This document shows, piece after piece, positions 47,995 to 57,157 of a stretch of 64,000 nucleotides of DNA (positions are counted from its first letter, which is position 1; every line of letters begins with the position of its first letter). Below the pieces are notes generated by a model, which saw only the letters and a program-made list of their open reading frames with translations, had not been told where the DNA came from and ran no database searches. A program made the translations under genes and the position numbers. This DNA is from Hyphomicrobium_A sp963728165 (GTDB lineage: Bacteria > Pseudomonadota > Alphaproteobacteria > Rhizobiales > Hyphomicrobiaceae), in NCBI GenBank assembly GCA_963728165.1, contig CAVSIY010000009.1, positions 54,997-118,996 on the forward strand, in the 5' to 3' direction.

Positions 47995-49690
47995 GACTTG
48001 GGTTTCTTCTCCGTCTTCTTCTCGCTCTTCTCCTTGGCCTTTGGCGCGTTCTGGGTCGCCTTTTGAGGCGCTTTCGGCTTGTCCTTAGATGTGGGCGTGG
48101 GAGCGCCGTCGCCACCCGCGTCCGCCTCTGGCTCAACGTAGCGTGGAAATACGCCCTGAGGCTCCGGCAAAAACGTCCCAGGCACCAGCCGGCCGGCCGC
48201 ACCGAGCGAGGCAAACGAACGCTTGTCCTCCTCCTGCCCCAGGAGGTCGAGCAGCTTTGCCGCCGAGCGCGGCATGACCGGCGCCGCGAGCACCGCGATC
48301 TGGCGCACGACCTCCGCCGTCACGTAGAGGATGGTCTCCATGCGCTTGAAATCGGTTTTCTTCTTCGCCCACGGCTCCTCGCCGGCAAAGTAGCGGTTGG
48401 CGTCCGCCACCACCGCCCACACCGCGTCGAGATACTTGGTGACGGCCTGGCGGTCCATCGCCTCGCGCGCCTTGCCATGCATCGCATCGGCCGCGGCGAG
48501 GATCGCCTCGTCGGCTGCGGTGAAGTCGCCCGGCTCTGGCACCTTGCCGGCGCAGTTCTTGGCGATCATCGACAGCGAGCGCTGGGCCAGGTTGCCGAGG
48601 TCATTCGCCAGGTCGGCGTTGATGCGGTTGGCGATCGCCTCGGGGCTGTAGTTGCCGTCGTGACCGAAGTTCACCTCGCGCAGGAAGAAGTAGCGCACGG
48701 GATCGAGCCCATAGGCGTGCACCAGGTCGAAGGGATCGACGACGTTGCCGATCGACTTGGACATCTTCTCGCCCTTGCTCAGCACGAACCCATGACTGAA
48801 GACGCGCTTGGGCAGCTCGATGCCGGCCGACAACAGGAAGGCCGGCCAGTAGACTGCGTGAAAGCGCAGGATGTCCTTGCCGATGACGTGCACGTCCGCC
48901 GGCCAGTAGCGCCAGAGCTTGGCGGTCTCGTCGGGAAAGCCGACGCCGGTGATGTAGTTGGTCAGCGCGTCGACCCACACGTACATGACGTGCGACGGCA
49001 CATTCTTTCCCTCCGCCGGTTTCGATGTCGGGACGGGGATCCCCCACTCGAGCGTGGTGCGCGAAATGGAGAGGTCCTCGAGCCCCCCTTGACGAAGCTC
49101 ACCACCTCGTTCCGGCGCTCCGGCGGCAGGATGAAGTCGGGGTGCTCCTCGTAGTGGCGCAAGAGCTTGTCCTCGTAGGCCGAGAGGCGGAAGAAGTAGG
49201 TCTCCTCCTCGGTCCACTCCACGGGCGTTCCTTGCGGGCCGCGGCGCACGTGATCGGGGCCGACCACGGTCTCGCCCTCGGCATAGAAGGCCTCGTCGCG
49301 CACCGAGTACCAGCCGCCGTAGTTCTTCAAGAAGATGTCGCCGGCCTTCTCCATGCGCCGCCAGATCTCCTCGCACGAGCGGTAATGGCGCGCCTCGGTG
49401 GTGCGGATGAAGTCGTCGTTGGAGAGGCCCAAGAGCCCCGCCATCTCGCGAAAGCGCTTGGCGTTGCGGTCGGCCAGCTCGCGCGGCGTCATCCCCTCCT
49501 TGGCCGCGGTCTGCTTCATCTTGAGGCCGTGCTCGTCGGTGCCGGTGAGGAAATAGACGTCCTTGCCGTCGAGCCGCTCGAAGCGCGCGATGGCGTCGGT
49601 CGCGATCGCCTCGTAGGCATGCCCGATGTGCGGCACGCCGTTGGGATAGGAGATGGCGGTGGTGATGTAGAACTTCGTGCGCCCGCTCAT
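47991..49690 (-). CDS. metG: Methionyl-tRNA synthetase MetG, with one frameshift
   Basis: Class I aminoacyl-tRNA synthetase. The N-terminal part from ATG 49690 has TTAISYPNGVPHIGHAYEAIA (HIGH box) and GTDEHG; the frame breaks after NEVVSFVKGG. The rest continues one frame over from LEDLSISRTTLEWGIPVP, with WVDALTNYITG, KGEKMSKSIGNV (KMSKS), the anticodon domain and a Lys/Pro/Glu-rich tail ending KKTEKKPKS. Family sequence needs seven G where the minus strand has six (plus-strand C run 49083-49088), a homopolymer deletion. As the only MetG here and normally essential, a sequence error is most likely. Confidence 0.9.
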
Positions 49691-49837
49691 GGGACTAAAG
49701 GTCCTCGTGCTGAGAGATGGCTAAGTGGCAGGGTCCGAGCGCGACAAGCGTCGCCGTCCGCCTCACATTCGGGCGTGGCTCGGTGCCGCGTCTGTCCTCA
49801 ACCTGCGCATCTGTCGCCTCTGTTGGACGGGCTCACG

Positions 49838-50968
49838 TTAGGCGGGCTTGCGCACCTGGGCGGCTGCCGCCAATGCGCCGACCGTCTCCAGCACGAGCGC
49901 CTTGCGATCGAGATTGAGCGCCAGGGTCTCGGCCTTGTTGCGGCCAATTCTTTCCCACAGCCCGGCAAACGAGGCAAGCCGCTCCTCTCCGATGAGGCGC
50001 GCCGCCATCTGTTGCTCGTCAGCGCCGCCTTCGCCGCCGGCCTGGGCGCGGATGAGGCGCGCGAGCTCGTCGAGCAAGAGCTCGAAGAACAGCTCGAAAC
50101 GCGGTTGCGCGGCAACAGGCTGCAGCTCGTCGGACAGCGCATGCACGGCGCGCCAGTCGACGCGCGGCAGGCTCCCCGTCAGCGCCGCGATACGCTCGTA
50201 GAGCTCGAGGCCGCCGGCGTCCCAGAGCCCGAGCAGCCGCCCGACGCTTCCCTCCGCCAGGCGCTCGAGCTTGGGCCAGTCGGAGACGCCAGGAGCGTCC
50301 TTCTCGACCGCTGCCAGGGCCTCAGTGGCGGCGGCGCGCAAGGCCTCGCTCGCAAGCGGCTGAAGCGGGAGCGTGCGGCAGCGCGAGCGGATCGTCGGCA
50401 ACAGCCGGCCCGGCGCCGAGGACACCAGGAGAAAGACCGTGCGCGCCGGCGGCTCCTCCAGCGACTTCAATAGCGCGTTGGCGGCGTTGACGTTGAGCTC
50501 GTTTGCCTCGTCGACGATGACGACACGCCAGGCGGCCTCGGCGGCGCTGTGGCTCAGGAACGTCCGCAGCTTGCGCACCTCGTCGACGGGAATGGAGGCG
50601 GCAAACCGCTTCGCCTTGTCGTCCCACGGGCGCCGGATGACGAGAAGGCCCGGATGAGAGAGCGCGCGCACCTGACGGGCGGCGCGCGAATTTTCGGGAA
50701 CGGCAAGGTCGCCGCTGCCGCTGCGCTCGCCGGGCTCTGCCAGGGCAGCGCGCGCGAAGCGGTAGGCGAGCGTTGCCTTGCCGATGCCCTGGGGCCCGGT
50801 GATGAGCCAGGCGTGGTGCATGCGCCCGCTGGCGAGCGCTTCGGCGAGCAGGCGCTCTGGCCCCTCGTGGCCGATGAGCCGGGCCGTGTGGCGCGGATGC
50901 GGGAAGCCTTCGAGGCGGTCGGCCTCGGGCGCCGCCTCGATCTCGGCGCTGGCGGGCGCGCGGGCCAT
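49838..50968 (-). CDS. holB: DNA polymerase III delta prime subunit HolB
   Basis: Rigid stator of the clamp loader. 376 residues from ATG 50968: FPHPRHTARLIGHEGPERLL, GRMHHAWLITGPQGIGKATLA (P-loop-like; delta prime in enterics does not hydrolyse ATP), VVIVDEANELNVNAANALLKSLEEPP with the sensor region SSAPGRLLPTIRSRC. The ATG overlaps the tmk stop (ATGA). metG follows 147 bp downstream on the strand. Confidence 0.93.
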   Translation of the reverse strand: MARAPASAEIEAAPEADRLEGFPHPRHTARLIGHEGPERLLAEALASGRMHHAWLITGPQGIGKATLAYRFARAALAEPGERSGSGDLAVPENSRAARQVRALSHPGLLVIRRPWDDKAKRFAASIPVDEVRKLRTFLSHSAAEAAWRVVIVDEANELNVNAANALLKSLEEPPARTVFLLVSSAPGRLLPTIRSRCRTLPLQPLASEALRAAATEALAAVEKDAPGVSDWPKLERLAEGSVGRLLGLWDAGGLELYERIAALTGSLPRVDWRAVHALSDELQPVAAQPRFELFFELLLDELARLIRAQAGGEGGADEQQMAARLIGEERLASFAGLWERIGRNKAETLALNLDRKALVLETVGALAAAAQVRKPA

Positions 50969-51627
50969 CAGCGCGCCTCGGCGATAAGCCGCGCCTCGAC
51001 CGCGGTCCACACGGCCGCCGCGACGACCTCCTCGTCGTCGGCTGCATCGATGAGCACGCAGCGGTGCGGCTCGGAGCGGGCGATGGCGGCGAACGCCTCG
51101 CGCAGCTTCCAGTGGTAGGCGAGGTCGCGCTTCTCGTAGGCGTCTGGCCCGGGCGCCCCGTTAGGTGCCACGAGCCGGCGCCCTTGCGCGCGACCCAGTC
51201 CCTGCTCCGCCGGCAGGTCGAGGATCAGCGTCAGATCGGGCGCGGTCGGTGCGACGACCATCTCCTCCAGCGCGTCGAACACCTCCGGAGGCAGGCCGCC
51301 GGCCGCGCTCTGGTAGACGCGCGTCGAATCGGAAAAGCGGTCGCAGATCACCCAGCGTCCCGCATTGAGCGCAGGCCGGATGCTTTTCTCCAGGTGATCG
51401 GCGCGCGCCGCGTAGAAGAGCAACGCCTCCGACAGCGCCGAATGGGGCGGCGTCTCGGGATCGAGGATCAACGCGCGCAGCGCCTCGGCGAACGGCGAGC
51501 CGCCGGGCTCCCGCGTCAGCACCACGTCGAGGCCGCGGTGCGCGAGACGCTCGGCAAGGCGCTGGGCCTGGGTGGATTTGCCCGAGCCCTCGCCGCCTTC
51601 GAAGGTGATGAACCTGCCTGCCGCCAT
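50968..51627 (-). CDS. tmk: Thymidylate kinase
   Basis: Phosphorylates dTMP to dTDP. 219 residues from ATG 51627: P-loop FEGGEGSGKSTQ, TREPGGSPFAEALR, DRFSDSTRVYQSAAGGL, and the LID region with GLGRAQGRR. Stop overlaps the holB start. Another frame start at 51687 only adds arginine-rich leader. Confidence 0.96.
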   Translation of the reverse strand: MAAGRFITFEGGEGSGKSTQAQRLAERLAHRGLDVVLTREPGGSPFAEALRALILDPETPPHSALSEALLFYAARADHLEKSIRPALNAGRWVICDRFSDSTRVYQSAAGGLPPEVFDALEEMVVAPTAPDLTLILDLPAEQGLGRAQGRRLVAPNGAPGPDAYEKRDLAYHWKLREAFAAIARSEPHRCVLIDAADDEEVVAAAVWTAVEARLIAEAR

Positions 51628-51729
51628 GTGCCGCCGCCGTCGTGACCTTTGCCCGCCTCTGCGGGCACGGGGCCCCGTGCCTAACATGCCACATGCGGCC
51701 GAGCCAGGGATTGCCGAGATCGAAAGCTT

Positions 51730-52965
51730 CTAGAGGGTGACCCAGCTCAGCGCCAGGTGGGCAAGCAAATCGAGGCCGCGCCGCACCAGCCCGCCTGGCT
51801 GGACGTCCTGGGCCGCATAGAGCGGCACCTCGTTGACGGCATTGGTCTGGCTCGTCACGCGCAGCGTGGCCACCTGGTCACCCTTCTTGATCGGCGGCTT
51901 CAAGGGGCCGTCGTAGGTGATCACGGCCATGAGCCGGGGGTTGGCGGGCACGCGCGGAAGGATAACGGTGACGGGCCCTTTCCCCGTCAGCGGCACGTAG
52001 AAGCTTTCCCCGCCCCACACGCGCGCCATGCCGACCGTCTCGCCGGCGTCGAACAGCTTGAAGGGCGCGAAGCTGTGGAAGCCCCACTCGAGCAGCTTGC
52101 GTGCCTCCGAGGCCGCCTGGTTCCCCTCGGGAAGCCCCATCACGACGGCAATCAAGCGTTTGCCGTCTTGCACCGCCGAGGCGACGAGGTTGTGACCCGA
52201 TTCCTTCAGGCTGCCGGTCTTGAGGCCGTCGACGCCGATGTCCTGGAACAGGAGCGGGTTGCGGTTGCGGAACTTGAACCGGCGATAGTCGAACTCCTTC
52301 TGCGAGAACAACTTATAGAACTCGGGATGCTCCTTGATGATGTAGTAGGACAGCATCGCGATCTCGCGCGCGGTCATCAGGTGCTCGGGATCAGAAAGAC
52401 CCGACGGGTTCTTGAAGACGGATTTGGTGAGGCCGATACGCTTGGCCTCGGCGTTCATGCGCTTGGCAAACGCCTCCTCCGTTCCGGCCATGCCCTCGGC
52501 GATGGCGATCGCCGCGTCATTGCCCGATTGCACGATCATGCCCTGCAACAGGTCGTCGACCGTCGCGCTGGTGTTGACGGGCACGAACATGGAGGACGTG
52601 CGCGACGGCGCGCCGCCGGTCCGCCACGCGTGCACGCTCATGGGGAACTCGTCGGTCAGCTTCAGGCGCCCGTCCTTAATCGCCTGGAATACGATCTCGG
52701 CCGTCATCAGCTTGGTGATGCTCGCCGGCGGCAGCAGCTCATCGGCATTGTGCTGGAAGAGAATGGCGCCCGTGTCGGCGTCCATGAGCAGCGCCGCCTT
52801 GGCGCGGGTGCCGAAGTTGCCGCTCTCGGCTGCAATCGCCGCACGGCCCTGGCCAAGCGCGATCGCCAGGACCCCGCAGGCCAGCAAAATTCCCTTGAAA
52901 TGGCGCCACTTATGCAAAGACGGCATGGCCGGTCTCACAACCTTTGGACGTATTCGGATGTTCAT
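51730..52965 (-). CDS. dacA: D-alanyl-D-alanine carboxypeptidase (DacA/PBP5 type)
   Basis: Low-molecular-weight penicillin-binding protein that trims the terminal D-Ala of peptidoglycan stems. 411 residues with signal peptide (FKGILLACGVLAIALGQGRAAIA). Serine peptidase S11 motifs: S82xxK85 in LPPASITKLMT, SGN in MIVQSGNDAAI, KTG in VDGLKTGSLKESG. The C-terminal PBP5 domain (GGESFYVPLTGKGPVTVIL) ends in an amphipathic stretch RRGLDLLAHLALSWVTL that would anchor it to the membrane. ATG 52926 is an alternative start. Confidence 0.94.
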   Translation of the reverse strand: MNIRIRPKVVRPAMPSLHKWRHFKGILLACGVLAIALGQGRAAIAAESGNFGTRAKAALLMDADTGAILFQHNADELLPPASITKLMTAEIVFQAIKDGRLKLTDEFPMSVHAWRTGGAPSRTSSMFVPVNTSATVDDLLQGMIVQSGNDAAIAIAEGMAGTEEAFAKRMNAEAKRIGLTKSVFKNPSGLSDPEHLMTAREIAMLSYYIIKEHPEFYKLFSQKEFDYRRFKFRNRNPLLFQDIGVDGLKTGSLKESGHNLVASAVQDGKRLIAVVMGLPEGNQAASEARKLLEWGFHSFAPFKLFDAGETVGMARVWGGESFYVPLTGKGPVTVILPRVPANPRLMAVITYDGPLKPPIKKGDQVATLRVTSQTNAVNEVPLYAAQDVQPGGLVRRGLDLLAHLALSWVTL

Positions 52966-53021
52966 TCACTATCAAATCACCACCGACCCGGTGTCAACGG
53001 CGTAGCCCTACGTGCCGCCTT

Positions 53022-53993
53022 CTACTGCCGCAAGCCCACGGCTGCGCCTGCGGCGCTTTGCGGCGTGCCGACACGAACGAAATAGGACGGTTCGCCGCCC
53101 TCCTCCTGCTCCTCCAAGACCACCGCGCCCGCCTCGCCCATCTCGTGGCGCATGCGCTCGGCCTGCGCGCGCAACGCGAACGGCCCGGCGTCGGCGCGCG
53201 GCCGTAGAGGCCCGCCAAGCGCCGCCGACCCGGAGGCTCGCCGGGGAAGCGCCGCCATACGCTGCCGGTAAGCCGATCCTGACCGGTTGGCACCGGCGCC
53301 CGCGTCGGCGATGGCACCGGTCGTGATGTCGGACCCTGGTCCGTACGCGACATTGAGGTTGCCATCGTACCACGGCTGGGCGGCCAAATGACGGCGTTCG
53401 GCCCTATCGTTGCCGTCGAGCGGCGCGCGTCCGGCGTAGCGCACACGCACGCGTGCAAGGCCGTGGCGCGTGTAGCCGAGCTCGGTTGCCGAGCGCAGCG
53501 ACAGATCGATGAGACGGTCGTTGACGTAGGGACCGCGATCGTTGATGCGCACCAGGATGGTGCGACCGTTGTCGAGGTTGGTGACGTAGGCATAGGACGG
53601 CAGCGGCAAGGTGGGGTGGCCGGCCGTCAAAGCGTTCATGTCATAGATCTCGCCGTTGGCCGTGCGCCGTCCGTGGAAGGCTGCCCCGTACCAGGAAGCA
53701 ATGCCGGTACGGTCGTAATGGGCGACCTTGCGCGGGACGTACCAGCGTCCCGCCACCTTATAGGGCTCGCCCACCTTGTAGATGCCGCCGCCCTTGGGCA
53801 CAGCTTTGCCCCTCGCCACGCGAGGGCTGGTGGCGACACCGAGCTGCGCGTCGGGCGCGGGCGCGCCCTGCGAGCACGCACACATCGGAATCATAGCCAA
53901 AGCGAGAAGAGTTGTAGCGCGGAGCCACAGTGCAGGTTCGATGTCCCGCCCGGCCGCAGTCGCAGACCTTGAGCCCCCGCAATGCACACGCAT
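53022..53993 (-). CDS. rlpA: RlpA-like septal ring lipoprotein (lytic transglycosylase fold)
   Basis: Double-psi beta-barrel protein; P. aeruginosa RlpA cleaves denuded glycan at the septum. From ATG 53993 a hydrophobic signal (LLALAMIPMCACS) with a possible lipobox cysteine is followed by the DPBB domain GIASWYGAAFHGRRTANGEIYD ... VRINDRGPYVNDRLIDLS (catalytic-type Asp in NDRGP). The C-terminal PFALRAQAERMRHEMGEAG and PSYFVRVGT look like a SPOR-type repeat for septal binding. TTG 54014 is an in-frame alternative. dacA follows on the same strand. Confidence 0.88.
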   Translation of the reverse strand: MRVHCGGSRSATAAGRDIEPALWLRATTLLALAMIPMCACSQGAPAPDAQLGVATSPRVARGKAVPKGGGIYKVGEPYKVAGRWYVPRKVAHYDRTGIASWYGAAFHGRRTANGEIYDMNALTAGHPTLPLPSYAYVTNLDNGRTILVRINDRGPYVNDRLIDLSLRSATELGYTRHGLARVRVRYAGRAPLDGNDRAERRHLAAQPWYDGNLNVAYGPGSDITTGAIADAGAGANRSGSAYRQRMAALPRRASGSAALGGPLRPRADAGPFALRAQAERMRHEMGEAGAVVLEEQEEGGEPSYFVRVGTPQSAAGAAVGLRQ

Positions 53994-54131
53994 TCGCACA
54001 ACCCACCGCTTCAATCCCAGCGCGCCTGTTGCGACAGCCTAGGGGCGTGGTCGGGCGCGGGGAGGACGAAACCATGGCAAATGGCGCTTAGGATTGCGTA
54101 AAGGGCCGTTGATCTAGCGAGGCCCAAAAGC

Positions 54132-54162
54132 AACGGGTCCGCGCCTCGCGCGCGGACCCGTT
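54132..54162. terminator. Bidirectional intrinsic terminator between the TonB receptor and rlpA
   Basis: Perfect 13-bp arms AACGGGTCCGCGC (54132-54144) and GCGCGGACCCGTT (54150-54162) with a five-base loop. The plus strand continues TTTT, and the minus strand continues TTGCTTTT, so it can act in both directions. On the minus strand it lies 43 bp after the receptor stop and separates it from rlpA. Confidence 0.8.
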
Positions 54163-54204
54163 TTGGCACTGACCGTGTCTTAGGGCGGGGCCTCGATCCC
54201 CAAG

Positions 54205-56483
54205 TCAATACTTGAACGACACCTCCGTCCCCACGACCACGCCGATGGATGGATAGCCGTTGTAGGTCTCGTAGTCCTCGTCGAGCAGGTTGCGGCCGTA
54301 GAGCGTCATCGTCGAAATCCCACTCCCCGAGCGTGAAGTGGCGTCCGAAGCTGGCGTCGAGCAGCTGATAGTCGCCGACGCTATTGTAGACGAGCGTCGC
54401 CGGACTGCCGTTCTGCGGGGCACGGAAGTTGTTGAGATAGCTCGACACATGGCTCAGCGAGACGGTAGCAAAGTAGGGACCGACCTCCTCGGTGATCGTA
54501 GCGTTGATGAGGTCGTGCGGCCGAGTGTCGGGATACGCGGCGTCGTTGTAGGTATCCTGCGGCGAGGAGGTCGCCTCGTACTCGGTTAGATGCGTCCAGC
54601 CGGCGCTGTAGGTCAGCTTGCCCGGAAGCCCCGGGCCCGTAAGCGTGCCCGTGGCACAAAGCTCGATGCCTGCCCGGCGCGAATCAACCTGCTTCCAGTG
54701 CGCCACATAGTTGCTGCCGCCGAGCGGCACGAAGTAGTTCAGAGGCATCGTGTCGTTATCGACGCGCGTGTCGAAGTAGGTGAGTGTTGGCACGAACCAC
54801 GGCACGTAATGAGCCGAGACGGCAGCCTCCCACTTGTCGAGCGTCTCTCCGTCGAGTGGACGACCGGTCGCGGAAGGGAGTCCGTCAGGAGCATCCTGAC
54901 TAGTGTGCCCGTAGCGCCCGGATACGGAGATCTCCCTCGTCACGGCGACGGCGGCACCGAGGCTGATGCTTTTCGCCAGCGGCAGATCGCGGTCATAGAA
55001 ATCGAGGCACGGCTCCCCCGCTGGATTCGTCATTTGTCCTGAGCACAGGCCGGCCATGAGGGTGGATTCGTCGTAGAGGTCGATGCCCTTGTCGATGGTG
55101 CGTTTGTCGATGCGGCCGCTCGCATCGAGCGTCAGCATGTCGTGGAAGAGCTTTTGCTCGCCGCGCACGAAGCCGCCCCAAATCTCCTCCTCGCGCTCGC
55201 GGCCTGGGAAGTACAGTTCACCGGATGGACTGTGCCAGTGCACGTACTGGCCGCCGCCCTCCAAGAGCGTATCGGCGAACGCAATGCGGTGACGCAAGCT
55301 GATGGATTCGAGCCGGTCGCTCTCCTCGTTCACGTCGAACGAGGTGTTGTCATAGGTCGCGAGCACATTCGACTGCTCGATGTCGGTGATCGAGGCCGTG
55401 AACAGCGTCGTGTTGTGCTTGTCCCAGGACATGCGCGAGTTCGAGGCGAAGAACAGCGTGTCGATGGGGTCGTAGGACCAATTCTGGTTCGGGATGTTCT
55501 GCATGGGGTTGGGGCCATTGGTCACCTCTCCCGCCCTTGCGCGCTCGAAGCCGAACGCCGCATTGTCGCGATAGAGCATGGCTTCGGTGAAGAAGCCGCC
55601 ACGGCCGATGCCGAGCTTGGCGAATCCATTCTTGGAGTCGGCCCACATGTTGTAGCCGTCGGGACCGTCCGTCGTCCTGTAGCTGCCCATGCCGGCGACG
55701 TAGCCCGTCCACCCGTCCTTGGCGAAGGTGGTGCCGGCATAGGCGCTTGCCGTTTCCGTCCCGTACGTCTCGAGCGCTGCCCTTACCTCCGCCTCGGTCT
55801 TGTCCGGCCGGCGGGTGTGAATGACGATGAAGCCGCTGTTGTTGGCGCCCGACGCCGAGTTCAAGTTGACGCTCGGGCCGAGCGTCAGCGCGGTTCCGTC
55901 ACGCACCACCTCGAGCTGCTCGATCACCGACACCGGCAGCGCCGCCAGGATGCGGCCGCCGATGAAATCCGGCAGATAGACGCCGTCGATAACGAAGCCG
56001 AAATTGCTATCGCCGCGGATGTTCAAATTGAAGACGTGCTTGCGACCGCGGTAGCTCGGCTGCACGCCCGTGGCATGCGTGAGCAGGTCGAAGACGCTGG
56101 CCGGATGCAGACGCTCGATGTCGGCCTTGGTGAAGGTCTGCGTGTGGTCGCGGCTCGATGGCGCGACGCTGTAGGGGTTGTTCACGCTGTTGGCGTCGAG
56201 ATCCGACTTGAAGCCGGCCGGGCCCAGAGGCATGCCTGCGGCCGCAACGCCGCTCCCCGCTTGTCCCTCTGGTGCGCCGAGCGCTGGAGCCTTGGCCGCC
56301 GACGCCGCACGCTTCTTCTTCTTTTTTTCCGGTGCCCTTCGACACTTTCGATGTCACCACGACCGGTGGTAGGGGCGCAGCTTCTGCGGCCTTTGAGTTG
56401 CTTCCTGCCTCCTGAGCGTAGGCATTCGACACAAGCGTCCCCATCGCGGCGCCGAACAGCGCCGCGTACGCAACTTTACGCAT
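54205..56483 (-). CDS. TonB-dependent outer-membrane receptor, two frameshifts
   Basis: Energy-coupled outer-membrane importer. ATG 56483 gives a signal peptide (VAYAALFGAAMGTLVSNAYA, cut before QEAG), a TonB-box-like PPVVVTSKVS, a lysine run, then the plug (RLHPASVFDLLTHATGV, RGDSNFGFVIDGVYLPD, IEQLEVVRDG) and a barrel ending GYPSIGVVVGTEVSFKY. Frame changes: one extra A in the seven-A run (plus-strand T run 56322-56328), and one extra base near 54309 before TLYGRNLLDEDYETYNGY. Corrected length about 758. No transporter or regulator gene is adjacent, so the ligand (siderophore, vitamin, metal chelate) is unknown. Confidence 0.88.
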
Positions 56484-56511
56484 ACGAAAGAACTCCCCCA
56501 ACACACGACGT

Positions 56512-56545
56512 ACTTGCGCTATATTTCTTCAGATATAGCGCAAGT
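56512..56545. promoter_or_regulatory. Perfect 13-bp-arm palindrome, likely operator of the TonB receptor
   Basis: ACTTGCGCTATAT (56512-56524), spacer TTCTTCAG, ATATAGCGCAAGT (56533-56545) is a perfect inverted repeat 29 bp before the receptor ATG. On the minus strand TTGACT overlaps its outer edge and AATATA follows at 17 bp, so the palindrome would cover a sigma-70 promoter from -35 to -10. A dimeric repressor, perhaps metal-responsive, is the obvious candidate, but it is not a Fur or Zur box I can name. Confidence 0.65.
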
Positions 56546-56872
56546 CAACAGGGAAATTGCCGCCGGCTATCGTCTGTATGGAAATGCGCCATCGTCTGCT
56601 GAAAGAGCCGGCAGGTTCGCTCCAACGGATGCCCACGACGTTCTGGACTGCGTCTGCTCCGTCACAAGGAGACCGCCGCGCTGCCGGACAGCCCTCAATC
56701 GCCTCTTGCGATCGTGCCGGGGTAGATATCGCCTTGAGCGTCCCCATTGCACACATGCGCAAACCTCAGCTATTGCGCAGCTGCGGCGCGGGCGAGCACG
56801 GGGAGAAGCCGCACACTTGAGGGCAGACGGGGACGCCTATAGGGTCCGCGGCTCGGAAGCGGACCTCGTGCG
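56546..56872. other. Non-coding gap before tRNA-Ser
   Basis: 327 bp between the receptor operator and the tRNA. Frames on both strands are short and have compositions typical of chance reading. I see no gene, repeat or terminator here; it presumably holds the tRNA promoter. Confidence 0.4.
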
Positions 56873-56962
56873 GGATGGGTGGCCGAGTGGTTTAAGGCAC
56901 CGGTCTTGAAAACCGGCGTGGGTGCAAGCCCACCGTGGGTTCGAATCCCACCCCATCCGCCA
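56873..56962 (+). tRNA. tRNA-Ser(UGA)
   Basis: 90 nt including an encoded CCA. The acceptor stem GGATGGG pairs with CCCATCC; D arm from TGGCCGAGTGGTTTAAGGCA; anticodon stem CCGGT/ACCGG around the loop CTTGAAA with anticodon TGA (56907-56909); a long variable arm (GTGGGTGCAAGCCCAC) as in class II tRNAs; T arm GTGGGTTCGAATCCCAC. It reads UCA codons (wobble also others). An integrase remnant begins 194 bp downstream, so this gene is the likely attachment site of an island. Confidence 0.97.
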
Positions 56963-57097
56963 GTCCGCTTCTCCCCACGAAAGCTCATGGTGACGCACGT
57001 GCGCTCAAAATGCTCGCGTTGACAGACACTTGCGCCGCACTTCGGCTGTGCATGACGGCTCAGGGGAGCTTGCCGAATCTCACTACAGCGCATCAAA

Positions 57098-57157
57098 AAA
57101 GGGGGACGGAAAGGGGGACGCCGAGTTAGGCGGACGATCGAAAAGGGGGACGGAATG
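57098..57157 (+). repeat. Three direct copies of AAAGGGGGACG before the integrase
   Basis: AAAGGGGGACG occurs at 57098-57108, 57110-57120 and 57142-57152; the first and third extend to AAAGGGGGACGGAA. Offsets are 12 and 32 bp. They abut the GTG start of the integrase remnant, so they may be arm-type recombinase sites, ribosome-site-like duplications or a short mobile repeat. Confidence 0.6.
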
